Shown piece after piece: positions 29,917 through 37,994 of a stretch of 64,000 bases of DNA. The position numbers and the translations under genes were made by a program. The DNA is taken from contig NZ_BJCL01000014.1 of assembly GCF_005403045.1 (NCBI RefSeq), forward strand, positions 62,001-126,000, in the 5' to 3' direction. Under the pieces are notes generated by a model, which was given only the letters and a program-made list of their open reading frames with translations, did not search any database and was not told the DNA's origin. Origin of the DNA: Pseudaquabacterium pictum. GTDB lineage: Bacteria; Pseudomonadota; Gammaproteobacteria; Burkholderiales; Burkholderiaceae_C. Numbering within the stretch: position 1 is the stretch's first letter; each line of letters opens with the position of its first letter.

Positions 29917-30819
29917 GAACTGAGCCGCATGGAGGCCTTCTGCAAGGTGGTCCAGGCCGGCAGCTTCACCGCGGCGGCGGCGGTGCTGGGCACCGACAAG
30001 GCCCGCCTGTCGCGCACGGTGGCGGCGCTGGAGCGCGAGCTCGGGCTGCGCCTGCTGGAGCGCAGCACCCGCAGCCTGCGTGTCACCGATGGCGGGCAGG
30101 CCGTCTACGAGCGGGCGCTGTCCATCCTGGGCGCCACCGACGAGCTGGTGCAGTTCGCCCGCGCCCAGCAGGCCACGCCCAGCGGCACCTTGCGGCTGAG
30201 TTGCGGTCATGATTTCGCGCTCGTCGCCGCCAACCGCTGGATCACCGGCTACCTGCAGCGCTGGCCGCAGATGGCGGTGGATGTGGACTACAGCAGCCGT
30301 CGCATCGACCTGGTGCATGAGGGCATCGACCTGGCGCTGCGGGTGGGCGCGCTGGACGACTCGCGGCTGTCCGCCCGCCTGCTGGGCAGCCTGCGCTACG
30401 GGCTGTTTGCCAGCCCGGCCTACCTGGCGACCGCCGGGGTGCCGCTGGCGCCGGAGCAGCTGCGCGCGCATGCGCTGCTGATGTTTGCCACCGGCAGCGG
30501 CCGCACCGATTGGACGCTGCTGCCGCCCGAGCCCGGCGCCGCCGTGCAGCGCATCGAGCGGCGCGGCGGCGCACCCGCCCGCGTGCGGGCCAACAGCATC
30601 TCGCTGCTGCTGCAGGCCTGCCTGGCGGGCCTGGGGATCGCGCGGCTGCCGCTGCACACCGTGCAGGCGCACGCGGCCAGCCTGCTGGTGCCGGTGCTGC
30701 CGATGTGGACGCCACAGCCGGTCCCGGTGCACGCGGTGTTTCCCGGCCACCGCTTCATCGCACCCAAGGTGCGGGCCTTCATCGACCACGCAGTGGAAGC
30801 GTTCGATGCCGCGGCCTGA
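29914..30819 (+). CDS. LysR-family transcriptional regulator (divergent from DJ-1 operon)
   Basis: 301 residues. N-terminal helix-turn-helix (AGSFTAAAAVLGTDKARLSR) and effector-binding domain from about residue 90 (SGTLRLSCGHDFALVAANRW). The YSSRRIDLVHEGIDLALRVG segment is typical of the DmlR/AaeR-like LysR subgroup. AGGAG precedes the ATG by six bases but is inside a hairpin. By position it should control the divergent DJ-1-like operon, possibly in response to a carbonyl compound; the ligand is unknown. Confidence 0.9.
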   Translation: MELSRMEAFCKVVQAGSFTAAAAVLGTDKARLSRTVAALERELGLRLLERSTRSLRVTDGGQAVYERALSILGATDELVQFARAQQATPSGTLRLSCGHDFALVAANRWITGYLQRWPQMAVDVDYSSRRIDLVHEGIDLALRVGALDDSRLSARLLGSLRYGLFASPAYLATAGVPLAPEQLRAHALLMFATGSGRTDWTLLPPEPGAAVQRIERRGGAPARVRANSISLLLQACLAGLGIARLPLHTVQAHAASLLVPVLPMWTPQPVPVHAVFPGHRFIAPKVRAFIDHAVEAFDAAA

Positions 30820-30836
30820 ATCCCGGCGGTGCGGTG

Positions 30837-30855
30837 CCGCGGGTTTGGCCCGCGG
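30837..30855 (+). terminator. GC-rich hairpin after LysR gene
   Basis: CCGCGGG, loop TTTGG, CCCGCGG: a perfect 7-bp stem 17 bases after the LysR stop codon and before the metal-type cassette. There is no T-run, so it may pause rather than terminate transcription. Confidence 0.3.
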
Positions 30856-30902
30856 TCTGCGGGTTCGACCGCATCGGCGCACAATTCGGCCTTGACCTTG
30901 TC

Positions 30903-31280
30903 ATGGACATGCCGAGTTTCGCCACCCTCCACCGCAGCCGCCAGACATGGGGCGGTTTGCTGCTGGCCCTGCTGCTGGCCCTGCTGCCGCTGCGCGGTTG
31001 GGCCGAGGCCAGCATGTGGTTGTCGATGGCTGCGCCGCAGTCGGCCGCCAGCGCGCTCCCGGTGCCGCCCTGTCATGCGGCGGTGGAGGCACCCGAAGGT
31101 GACCTGCCCGACGAAGCGGCCAGCGGCTGTCTGCTGTGCAGCTTGTGCCATGGCGCTGACCTGTGTCAGCCCGCCGCCGGCAGCGTGCGGGATGCGGCCG
31201 GCACGGCCGCCGCAGCGGCGGTGCTGCAAGGCCACAGCCCGCCTGCGCTGCCACTGCCCGAGCGCCCACCCCGGGTCTGA
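30903..31280 (+). CDS. Small Cys-rich secreted or membrane protein, DUF2946-like
   Basis: 125 residues. An N-terminal hydrophobic stretch (GGLLLALLLALLPLRGWAEA) can be a signal peptide or anchor. A cysteine cluster follows at about residues 75-88 (CLLCSLCHGADLC), with a further PCHAA motif near residue 57. This resembles DUF2946-type proteins, which are often found with copper or other metal genes. The clustered Cys/His could bind a soft metal. First of four same-strand genes with a heavy-metal-associated protein and a MerT-like protein. Family assignment is by eye and tentative. Confidence 0.6.
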   Translation: MDMPSFATLHRSRQTWGGLLLALLLALLPLRGWAEASMWLSMAAPQSAASALPVPPCHAAVEAPEGDLPDEAASGCLLCSLCHGADLCQPAAGSVRDAAGTAAAAAVLQGHSPPALPLPERPPRV

Positions 31281-31356
31281 CGACGCACCGCGGCCGCCGG
31301 CGGCGGGGCATGGCCCTGCGCCGGTGTGATCTGTCTTTGCCTTCGTCAGGAATCCG

Positions 31357-32064
31357 ATGAACCGATCCCCATTCCGGGCGCCGTCAGGCCCCGGCCTGCC
31401 GGCGTTGCTGGCCGCCGCCGTGCTGGCCCTGCACGGAACAGCCTCGGCCCTGCCGATGGGCCATTACGAGAGCTGGATGCTGATGCTCGACAGCACGCCG
31501 TCCACGCGCAGCCTGGGCGTCAACTACGCGGTGGCGCAGACCTGGGCCCCTGGCGCCGTGCTGCGCCGCTGGGAGGAGCCCGCGGCCCACGGCACCAGCC
31601 TGGTGCGCGAAAGCGCGGGCCTGAGCCTCACGCACCGCCTGCACCGCTGGAACCTGCCGCATGCGCAGGCCAACCTGTGGCTGCTGGGCGATGCCGGGCA
31701 GCTGCGCCTTGCCGGCGGCCATGGCCGCCCAGCCGGCCAGGGCGGCTACGGCGCAGCGGCGTTCATGGCCGACTACGAGACCACCCGTCTCTACCTCGGT
31801 GGCAGCGTCAAGCTGCTGCGCGGCGAGGACAGCCTGCGCCATGACGTGGCGCGTGTGCGCACCGGCTTCTCGTTCTGGGAGGCCGACTACGAAGGCATCC
31901 AGCCCTGGCTGCTGATCGAGGCCGAGCGCACGCGCTACAGCGCCGGCTCGCTGCAGGAAGGCACCCTGCTGACGCCCATGCTGCGCTTCATCCACCGCCG
32001 CTGGTTCGTCGAGCTCGGCGTCAACCGCGACGGCGGCATGCTGAACCTGATGTTCAACCACTGA
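31357..32064 (+). CDS. Predicted outer-membrane beta-barrel protein of a metal-type cassette
   Basis: 235 residues with a signal peptide (PALLAAAVLALHGTASA) and then alternating polar/aromatic strands (LGVNYAVAQTWAPGAVLRRW, YLGGSVKLLRGEDS) ending in LGVNRDGGMLNLMFNH, a pattern suggesting a 10-12 strand barrel whose last strand ends in an aromatic-rich tail. No cysteine. I do not recognise a named family. The RBS region is CAGGAATCCG. Located between a Cys-rich protein and a heavy-metal-associated protein, so a role in metal passage or sensing at the outer membrane is inferred only from context. Confidence 0.65.
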   Translation: MNRSPFRAPSGPGLPALLAAAVLALHGTASALPMGHYESWMLMLDSTPSTRSLGVNYAVAQTWAPGAVLRRWEEPAAHGTSLVRESAGLSLTHRLHRWNLPHAQANLWLLGDAGQLRLAGGHGRPAGQGGYGAAAFMADYETTRLYLGGSVKLLRGEDSLRHDVARVRTGFSFWEADYEGIQPWLLIEAERTRYSAGSLQEGTLLTPMLRFIHRRWFVELGVNRDGGMLNLMFNH

Positions 32065-32093
32065 ATCCGACCCCCATCCTCCAGGAGATCCCC

Positions 32094-32450
32094 ATGCAGA
32101 AGATCCTCACCGCGCTCGTCCTCGGCGTCGCCAGCCTGGCTGCGCTGGCCCAGACCCCTGCGCCGGGCGCCGCCGCCGGCGATGCCGGCACCGTCAAGTT
32201 CGCCGTCAACGGCATGGTCTGCGCGTTCTGTGCGCAGGGCATCGAGAAGCGCCTGACCAAGCTGAACGAGACCGGGCCGCTGTACATCAACCTGGCGCAG
32301 AAGGTCGTGGCCGTGCAGCCGAAGGCGGGCATGCAGCTCGATGTCGCCAAGGTCAAGGCCGAGATCGTCGAGGCCGGCTACGAGGTCACGGCCACGCAGC
32401 CGGTCCCGCAGACGGTGGCGGCCATCCGCGCCGAGATGAAGGCCAAGTGA
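32094..32450 (+). CDS. Periplasmic heavy-metal-associated (HMA) domain protein, MerP-like
   Basis: 118 residues: a signal peptide (MQKILTALVLGVASLAALAQ), a short Ala/Gly linker, then an HMA domain with metal motif NGMVCAFCAQGIEKRL. The CxxC has Ala-Phe between the cysteines, unlike the usual GMTC-xx-C of copper chaperones. AGGAGA lies eight bases before the ATG. The stop overlaps the start of the MerT-like gene (TGATG), so the pair is translationally coupled like merT/merP modules. The ligand (copper, mercury or other thiophilic metal) cannot be told. Confidence 0.85.
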   Translation: MQKILTALVLGVASLAALAQTPAPGAAAGDAGTVKFAVNGMVCAFCAQGIEKRLTKLNETGPLYINLAQKVVAVQPKAGMQLDVAKVKAEIVEAGYEVTATQPVPQTVAAIRAEMKAK

Positions 32451-32896
32451 TGCGCCCGTCGGAGGCGGGCCGCATGGCGCCGCTGGCGGACGCGGGCGAC
32501 GGGCGCGCCGAACTGCGGCAGTCGGCGCTCTCGGCCTGGCTGTCGCTGCTGGCGAGCTCCGGCACGCTGGTGTGCTGCGCGCTGCCGGCGCTGCTGGTGA
32601 TGCTGGGCGCTGGCGCGGCGCTGTCGGGGCTGGTGGCGGCGGTGCCGCAGATCGTGTGGCTCAGCGAGCACAAGGGCTGGGTGTTCGGCACGGCCAGCGT
32701 GCTGATGCTGGCCGGCGGTGTGCTGCAGTGGCGCAACCGCACGGCGCCCTGCCCGCTGGATCCGCAACTGCGTGCCGCCTGCCTGCGCACGCGGCGCTGG
32801 TCGCTGGTGGTGTACGGCGTCTCGTTGCTGCTCCTGGCCACCGGCGCGGCCTTTGCGTTCGTGTTGCCTGCGTTGATGGGCGGCGGCGAAGGCTGA
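32450..32896 (+). CDS. MerT-like small metal transport membrane protein
   Basis: 148 residues from the ATG overlapping the previous stop; a GTG one codon earlier is also possible. Three hydrophobic segments are visible (WLSLLASSGTLVCCALPALL, GLVAAVPQIVWLS plus the next helix, and VVYGVSLLLLATGAAFAFVL). The CC pair in the first helix (residues about 41-42) and CPLDPQLRAAC in a loop resemble the paired cysteines of MerT. A MerT/MerP-type relay with the HMA protein is likely. No merA or merR is present, so mercury detoxification by reduction is not indicated. Confidence 0.75.
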   Translation: MRPSEAGRMAPLADAGDGRAELRQSALSAWLSLLASSGTLVCCALPALLVMLGAGAALSGLVAAVPQIVWLSEHKGWVFGTASVLMLAGGVLQWRNRTAPCPLDPQLRAACLRTRRWSLVVYGVSLLLLATGAAFAFVLPALMGGGEG

Positions 32897-32928
32897 CCTG
32901 GCGGCGGGCCGGCGGCGACAATCCCCGG

Positions 32929-33708
32929 ATGACCACCCCACCGCCCCGCCGTCCCCCTGCCGGGCGCCCGCCCGGCCGCCCCGCTGCCCGGCCGCCCCGG
33001 CCTGCCGCCGCGGCACCGGCCGCCGCTGCCGTGCAGCCCCTCACGGAAGACGAGCTGGCGCAGCTGCAGGCGCTGATGGACGGCATCCCCGACACGCTGG
33101 AGCCGCTGGACGTGGTGATGATCGACGGCTACCTCTGCGGCGTGCTGCTGCAGCCGCAGCCGGTGCCGGCCGAGCGCTGGCTGCCGCTGATCCCCGACAT
33201 CGACGGCCGCGCGCCGCCCGCCCGCTTCGATCTGGCCACCATGCGCGCCTTGGTGCTGCGCCGCCATGCCGAGCTCGACGCCGCAATCGCCCGCCGCCAG
33301 TGGTTCGACCCCTGGATCTACCAGCTCGACGACGAGGCCACGCTGACCGAAACGGTGCTGCCCTGGGTGGCCGGCTTCGCCACCGCGGTCGATGCCTTCA
33401 CCACGCTGATGGACCGGCACGAAGATGCGCTGCTCGAGCCGCTGGCCACGCTGTACCGCCACCTCGATCCCGACGATCTGGAAGACGCCGACGAGCTGCT
33501 CGCCGAGATCGAGACCCTGGCCCCGCCCGAAACCCTGGCCGAGGCGGTGGAAGACCTGGTGCGCAGCGTGCTGCTGATGGCCGACGTGGCGCGCCCGGTG
33601 GCCGGCGCGCTGGCCGCCGCACCGCGCCACGGCCCACGGCCGGCCCGCGGCGCACCGCCGCGGCCGCCGTCCGGCCCGCGCAAGGGCCCGCCACGCCGCG
33701 GTGGTTGA
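32929..33708 (+). CDS. YecA/UPF0149-family protein
   Basis: 259 residues. The N-tail is Pro/Arg-rich and low complexity (about 35 residues), then the UPF0149 core: LTEDELAQLQALMDGIPDTL, VMIDGYLCGVLLQPQPV and WFDPWIYQLDDEATLTETVLPWVAGF (positions 33040-33390, abridged). The C-tail is again Pro/Arg-rich, with no SEC-C zinc motif. The family has no clear biochemical function. The start ATG is inside a longer open frame that is a shadow of the upstream gene. A 32-base gap follows the MerT-like gene; functional linkage to it is doubtful. Confidence 0.85.
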   Translation: MTTPPPRRPPAGRPPGRPAARPPRPAAAAPAAAAVQPLTEDELAQLQALMDGIPDTLEPLDVVMIDGYLCGVLLQPQPVPAERWLPLIPDIDGRAPPARFDLATMRALVLRRHAELDAAIARRQWFDPWIYQLDDEATLTETVLPWVAGFATAVDAFTTLMDRHEDALLEPLATLYRHLDPDDLEDADELLAEIETLAPPETLAEAVEDLVRSVLLMADVARPVAGALAAAPRHGPRPARGAPPRPPSGPRKGPPRRGG

Positions 33709-33797
33709 TGCAGCTTTGCATCGGAAAAGGCGAGGCTGGCGCTCGCTGATGCGCTGAAAGCGCGACAAACCGGGTTCGAAAGCGCAACATCCAGCTT

Positions 33798-34637
33798 GTG
33801 ATCGTCGCTACTGACTCCGTTGTGCCCGCCGGCGCGAGCATCCGCCCCGACGAGCAGGCCCGCTACAACCGGCTGGCCGCCACCTGGTGGGATGCCCGCG
33901 GCCCGATGCGGCCGCTGCATGTGCTGAACCAGCTGCGCCAGGGCAAGGTGCAGGCGCTGGCCGAGGCGCACTTCGGCCGCCAGCCGGGCGCCGGCCTGGG
34001 CGGTTTGCGGGTGCTGGACGTGGGCTGCGGCGCCGGCCTGTTGTGCGAGCCGCTGGCCCGCGCCGGCGCCACCGTCACCGGCGTCGATGCGGCAGCCCGC
34101 AGCATCGCCATCGCCCGCGACCATGCCGCCGCCGGTGGCCTGGCCATCGACTACCGCGCCGGCGAGCCGGCCCAGGCCTTGCAGTCCGGCGAGCAGTTCG
34201 ATGTGCTGCTGCTGCTGGAGGTGGTGGAGCATGTGCAGGATGTGCCGGCCTTCGTGCGCAGCGCGCTGGCCCACCTGGCGCCGGGCGGTCTGGTGGTGGC
34301 GTCCACCATCAACCGCACCTGGCGCAGCTTCCTGCTGGCCATCGTCGGTGCCGAATGGCTGCTGCGGCTGCTGCCGCGCGGCACCCACCGCTGGGCGGAT
34401 TTCGTCACGCCGGCCGAGCTGGCCAGCGCGATGGCCGCGGGCGGCCTGTGTCAACAGGCCATCACCGGCCTGCGTTACACACCTGTGTTGCACCGCGCAC
34501 ACTGGTGCCACAGCACGGCGGTCAACTACCTTGCCAGCTACACGGCCAGGCCCGCCACACTCCCAGGTTCACCCCGATGCGGCCGCCGGAGCGGCACCGG
34601 GGATCCCACAACTCCGGCCTCTGAAAGCTTGCCATGA
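33798..34637 (+). CDS. ubiG: UbiG-like ubiquinone O-methyltransferase
   Basis: 279 residues from a GTG; the exact start is uncertain. The SAM motif is VLDVGCGAGLLCEPLARAG, followed by LLLEVVEHVQDVP and the UbiG-specific block STINRTWRSFLLAIVGAEW and LLPRGTHRWADFVTP. This block is of the alphaproteobacterial UbiG type, which adds the final O-methyl groups in ubiquinone synthesis. About 30 extra low-complexity residues at the C-terminus exceed the usual ~245-residue length. The stop overlaps the HiPIP start by four bases. It may be a second or transferred copy. Confidence 0.78.
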   Translation: MIVATDSVVPAGASIRPDEQARYNRLAATWWDARGPMRPLHVLNQLRQGKVQALAEAHFGRQPGAGLGGLRVLDVGCGAGLLCEPLARAGATVTGVDAAARSIAIARDHAAAGGLAIDYRAGEPAQALQSGEQFDVLLLLEVVEHVQDVPAFVRSALAHLAPGGLVVASTINRTWRSFLLAIVGAEWLLRLLPRGTHRWADFVTPAELASAMAAGGLCQQAITGLRYTPVLHRAHWCHSTAVNYLASYTARPATLPGSPRCGRRSGTGDPTTPASESLP

Positions 34638-34942
34638 CCCAACGCCGCACCTTCATCCTGCAACTCGTGCCCGCCACCCTGGCCGTCGGCGCCAGCCTGC
34701 GCGCCAACGCGCAGGCCGCCAAGATCGAGGAAAGCGATCCCGCAGCCAAGGCCGTGAAGTACGTGCACGACGCCTCCAAGCTCGACGAAGCCAAGAACGC
34801 GCCCTACAAGAAGGGCAGCGTCTGCAGCAACTGCGCGCTGTACGCCGGCAAGCCCGCCGACGCCTGGGCACCCTGCGCCATCGTGGCCAACAAGCAGGTC
34901 AACGGCAAGGGCTGGTGCACGGCCTGGAACAAGAAGGCCTGA
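34634..34942 (+). CDS. High-potential iron-sulfur protein (HiPIP)
   Basis: 102 residues: a Tat signal (MTQRRTFILQLVPATLAVGA, cleaved after about residue 28) and a mature domain with four [4Fe-4S] cysteines in the order CSNC (about residues 64 and 67), C (about 81) and C (about 96), with GKGWCTAWNKKA at the end as in other HiPIPs. Periplasmic electron carrier, typically between the cytochrome bc1 complex and a terminal oxidase or photosynthetic reaction centre. The ATG overlaps the UbiG-like stop (ATGA), so translation is coupled to a quinone-synthesis gene. Confidence 0.95.
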   Translation: MTQRRTFILQLVPATLAVGASLRANAQAAKIEESDPAAKAVKYVHDASKLDEAKNAPYKKGSVCSNCALYAGKPADAWAPCAIVANKQVNGKGWCTAWNKKA

Positions 34943-34980
34943 TGGCCTGACCGGCCGCGCGGCACGCCCGCGCCGCTGCC

Positions 34981-36591
34981 ATGACGCAGGTTGTCTGGTT
35001 CAAGCGCGACCTGCGCCTGCAAGACCACGCGCCGCTGGCCCAGGCCGCGGCGCGCGGGCCGGTGGTGGCCCTGCACATCACCGAGCCTTCGTTGCTGGCA
35101 TCCGACCTTTTCGATGCCAGCCACGCCCAATTCATCGACCAGAGCCTGGCCGACCTGGCCCAGGCCCTGGCCGCCCGCGGCGGCTGCCTGGTGCGCCGCT
35201 GGGGCGAAGCGGTGCCGGTGCTCGACGCCCTGCACGCCGCCACCGGTTTCACCCACCTGTGGAGCCATGAGGAAATCGGCCAGCGCCTGACCTGGGACCG
35301 CGACCGCGCGGTGCTGGCCTGGTGCCGCGCCCGGGGCGTGGTGTGGAACGAGCTGCCGCAGTGCGGTGTGTTCCGGCCGCTGGCCAGCCGCAACGGCTGG
35401 GCCGCCCGCTGGGACCGCCGCATGGCCGCGCCGCCGCTGCCGGCGCCCGAGCACATCACGCCGGCCACCGGCGTGCCGGTGCAACTTCCGCCGCCGGGGC
35501 TGGTGCCGCGCCACGGCACACCCAAGCCGCTGGCGCAGCCCGGCGGCGAGCCGGCGGGGCAGGCCCTGCTGCAGAGCTTTCTGCAGGCCCGCGGCGTCGA
35601 CTACAGGCGCGGCATGTCCAGCCCGGTGAGCGCCGAACAGGCCTGCTCGCGCCTGAGCCCGCACCTGACCTGGGGCACGGTGTCGCTGCGCACCATCAGC
35701 CATGCGGCCGACGCCCGTGCGGCCGAACTGAAGCAGTTGCAGGCCGATGGTGCGCCGATTGATCCGCGCTGGCCCGGCGCGGTGCAGAGCTTCCAGGGCC
35801 GGCTGCGCTGGCACTGCCACTTCATGCAGAAGCTGGAAGACGCGCCGCGCATCGAGTTCCAGAACTTCGCCCGCAGCTGCGACGGCCTGCGGCCGGACCT
35901 GGGCGAGCCCGGCTGGCGTGCCGACTGGTTCGATGCCTGGTGCGCCGGCCGCACCGGCTACCCGATGGTCGACGCCTGCATGCGGGCGCTGCACGCCAGC
36001 GGCTGGATCAACTTCCGCATGCGCGCCATGCTGGTGTCGTTCGCGGCCTACCACCTGTGGCTGCACTGGCGGCAGCCGGCGCTGTTCCTGGCGCGGCAGT
36101 TCCTCGATTTCGAGCCCGGCATCCACTTCAGCCAGTGCCAGATGCAATCGGGCACCACCGGCATCAACACCCTGCGCATCTACTCGCCCACCGAGCAGGC
36201 GCGGGTGCAGGATCCGGACGGCAGCTTCATCCGCCGCTGGGTGCCCGAACTGGCGCGGGTGCCGGCTGGCTTCGTGCACGAGCCCTGGCGCATGCCCACC
36301 GGGCTGCAGCAGACCACCGGCTGCCGCATCGGCGGCGATGGCCCCGGCAGCTATCCGCCGCCGCTGGTCGACCATGCCAGCGCCTGGCGGGCGGCGCGTG
36401 AGCGCTTCACCGCCGTGCGCCGCAGCCCGGATGCCCAACGCGAGGCCGACGCGATCCAGCAGCGCCACGGCAGCCGCAAGAGCGGCATGCGGATGACCGG
36501 CCAGGGGACGCGGCGGCGCGCCGCTGCGGCCGGGGAGCCGGCATCGGCCGCTCAGCTGTCGCTGTTCGACGCGCCAAGCGACGGCGGCTGA
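34981..36591 (+). CDS. Deoxyribodipyrimidine photolyase/cryptochrome family, FAD-binding
   Basis: 536 residues. N-terminal photolyase antenna domain (VVWFKRDLRLQDHAPL) and C-terminal FAD domain (GRTGYPMVDACMRALHASGW, INFRMRAMLVSF). Repairs UV pyrimidine dimers with blue light. The C-terminal QCQMQSGTTGINTLRIYSP replaces the classic NWQWxAGTG region, indicating the non-classical photolyase/cryptochrome-like branch seen in Burkholderiales; enzymatic repair versus signalling cannot be separated by eye. The tail after about residue 480 is Arg/Ala-rich and non-conserved. Its stop codon abuts the convergent YegD stop codon with no spacer. Confidence 0.9.
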   Translation: MTQVVWFKRDLRLQDHAPLAQAAARGPVVALHITEPSLLASDLFDASHAQFIDQSLADLAQALAARGGCLVRRWGEAVPVLDALHAATGFTHLWSHEEIGQRLTWDRDRAVLAWCRARGVVWNELPQCGVFRPLASRNGWAARWDRRMAAPPLPAPEHITPATGVPVQLPPPGLVPRHGTPKPLAQPGGEPAGQALLQSFLQARGVDYRRGMSSPVSAEQACSRLSPHLTWGTVSLRTISHAADARAAELKQLQADGAPIDPRWPGAVQSFQGRLRWHCHFMQKLEDAPRIEFQNFARSCDGLRPDLGEPGWRADWFDAWCAGRTGYPMVDACMRALHASGWINFRMRAMLVSFAAYHLWLHWRQPALFLARQFLDFEPGIHFSQCQMQSGTTGINTLRIYSPTEQARVQDPDGSFIRRWVPELARVPAGFVHEPWRMPTGLQQTTGCRIGGDGPGSYPPPLVDHASAWRAARERFTAVRRSPDAQREADAIQQRHGSRKSGMRMTGQGTRRRAAAAGEPASAAQLSLFDAPSDGG

Positions 36592-37896
36592 TCAGCCCCG
36601 CGCGCCGTACAGCCTGCGTGCGTGGATGCCCAGGCCCTGCGCCACGCTGGCGAAGCGGTCGCCGCGCATCGCGGTGGCCTGCGGGAACCGCGCCGCGATG
36701 CGCTCGGCCAGCGGCTTCAGCCCGGTGGAGCCGCCGGTGAAGTACAGCGCGTCCACCTGGCCGCGCTCCAGCCCGGCCTGGGCCAGGGTCTCGTCGGCCG
36801 CGGCGGCGATGCGCTCGATGTCGGCGTCCAGCGCGGCCAGGGCCTGGGCGCTGTCCAGCGCGGCCACCAGGCCGGGCTCCAGCGCGTCCAGGTCGACATC
36901 GGTGCGGCCGCCGTCGGCCACCGCGATCTTGGCCGCCTCGGCCTGGCCGATCAGCGCGTGGCCCAGGCGCTCGGTCACCACCGCCATCAGCCGGGCATGC
37001 TGGCGGGTGTCGGCGTAGAAGCTCTTCATCCGCGCCAGCTCGGCCACCCGGCCGGGCGCGTACACCGTGTTGATCAGGTGCCAGGTGGCCAAGTCGAAGT
37101 AGACGCGGCTGGGCACCTCGCGCCCGGTGGGGCCCAGGGCGCGGTAGCCGCAGGCGGGCAGGATGCGCGCCAGCTCGATGTGGCGGTCGAAATCGGTGCC
37201 GGCGATGTGCACGCCGTGGTTGCCCAGGATGTCGCTCTGCCGGTCCAGCCGGCGGCTGCGCTGCGGGCCCACCCGCACCAGGCTGAAGTCAGAGGTGCCG
37301 CCGCCGATGTCGGCCACCAGCACCACCTGCTCCCGGTCGATGGTGCTTTCATAGTCCAGCGCGGCGGCGATCGGCTCGTATTGGAAGCTCACTTCGCGGA
37401 AGCCCACCGCATGCGCCGCCTCGGCCAGCGCGGCCTGGGCGGCGGCGTCGCGCTCCGGGTCGTCGTCGACAAAGAACACCGGCCGGCCCAGCACCGCGCG
37501 GGTCAGCGCATGGCCGGCCTCGGCCTCGGCCATGCCGCGCAGATGGCGCAGGTAGGCGCCCACCATGTCCAGATACTGCACCTGGCGGCCGGCGCCCACC
37601 TCGGTGGCCTGGGTGGCCAGGGTGCTGCCGAGGATGCTCTTCATCGAGCGCATCAGCCGGCCTTCGATGCCCTCCACATACGCCGCCACCGCGGCGCGGC
37701 CGTAGTGGCGCTGTGGCTCCTCGTGCGGCGCCAGGCCTTCCACCGCGTAGAACACCGCGGTGGGCATGGTGCGCTGCGTGCCCTCCAGCGCCACCAGGCG
37801 CACGCCGCCGCCGTCGGCATCGGCCAGCGGCAGCGCGATGGCCGAGTTCGAGGTGCCGAAGTCGATGGCACAGACATCCGGGGCGGCAGCGGGCAT
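36592..37896 (-). CDS. yegD: YegD-like Hsp70-family chaperone
   Basis: 434 residues, close to the 450 of E. coli YegD, a truncated DnaK-like ATPase lacking the substrate-binding domain. Nucleotide-binding motifs are visible: CAIDFGTSNSAIAL (phosphate 1), VLVADIGGGTSDFSLV (phosphate 2) and YFTGGSTGLKPLAERI (adenosine). The chosen ATG sits just before the first motif; a much longer open frame upstream is a shadow of the next gene. Convergent with the photolyase gene. Client and partner are unknown; no dnaJ or nucleotide-exchange gene is nearby. Confidence 0.93.
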   Translation of the reverse strand: MPAAAPDVCAIDFGTSNSAIALPLADADGGGVRLVALEGTQRTMPTAVFYAVEGLAPHEEPQRHYGRAAVAAYVEGIEGRLMRSMKSILGSTLATQATEVGAGRQVQYLDMVGAYLRHLRGMAEAEAGHALTRAVLGRPVFFVDDDPERDAAAQAALAEAAHAVGFREVSFQYEPIAAALDYESTIDREQVVLVADIGGGTSDFSLVRVGPQRSRRLDRQSDILGNHGVHIAGTDFDRHIELARILPACGYRALGPTGREVPSRVYFDLATWHLINTVYAPGRVAELARMKSFYADTRQHARLMAVVTERLGHALIGQAEAAKIAVADGGRTDVDLDALEPGLVAALDSAQALAALDADIERIAAAADETLAQAGLERGQVDALYFTGGSTGLKPLAERIAARFPQATAMRGDRFASVAQGLGIHARRLYGARG

Positions 37897-37994
37897 GGTG
37901 GGCTCGGCCAGGCCGGGCGGATGGGAAAGGGGCGCGATTCTAGGCGCCCGCGCCCGCGCCGCCCGGCCCACCGCCCGGGGGAGCCGGCGCGCCG

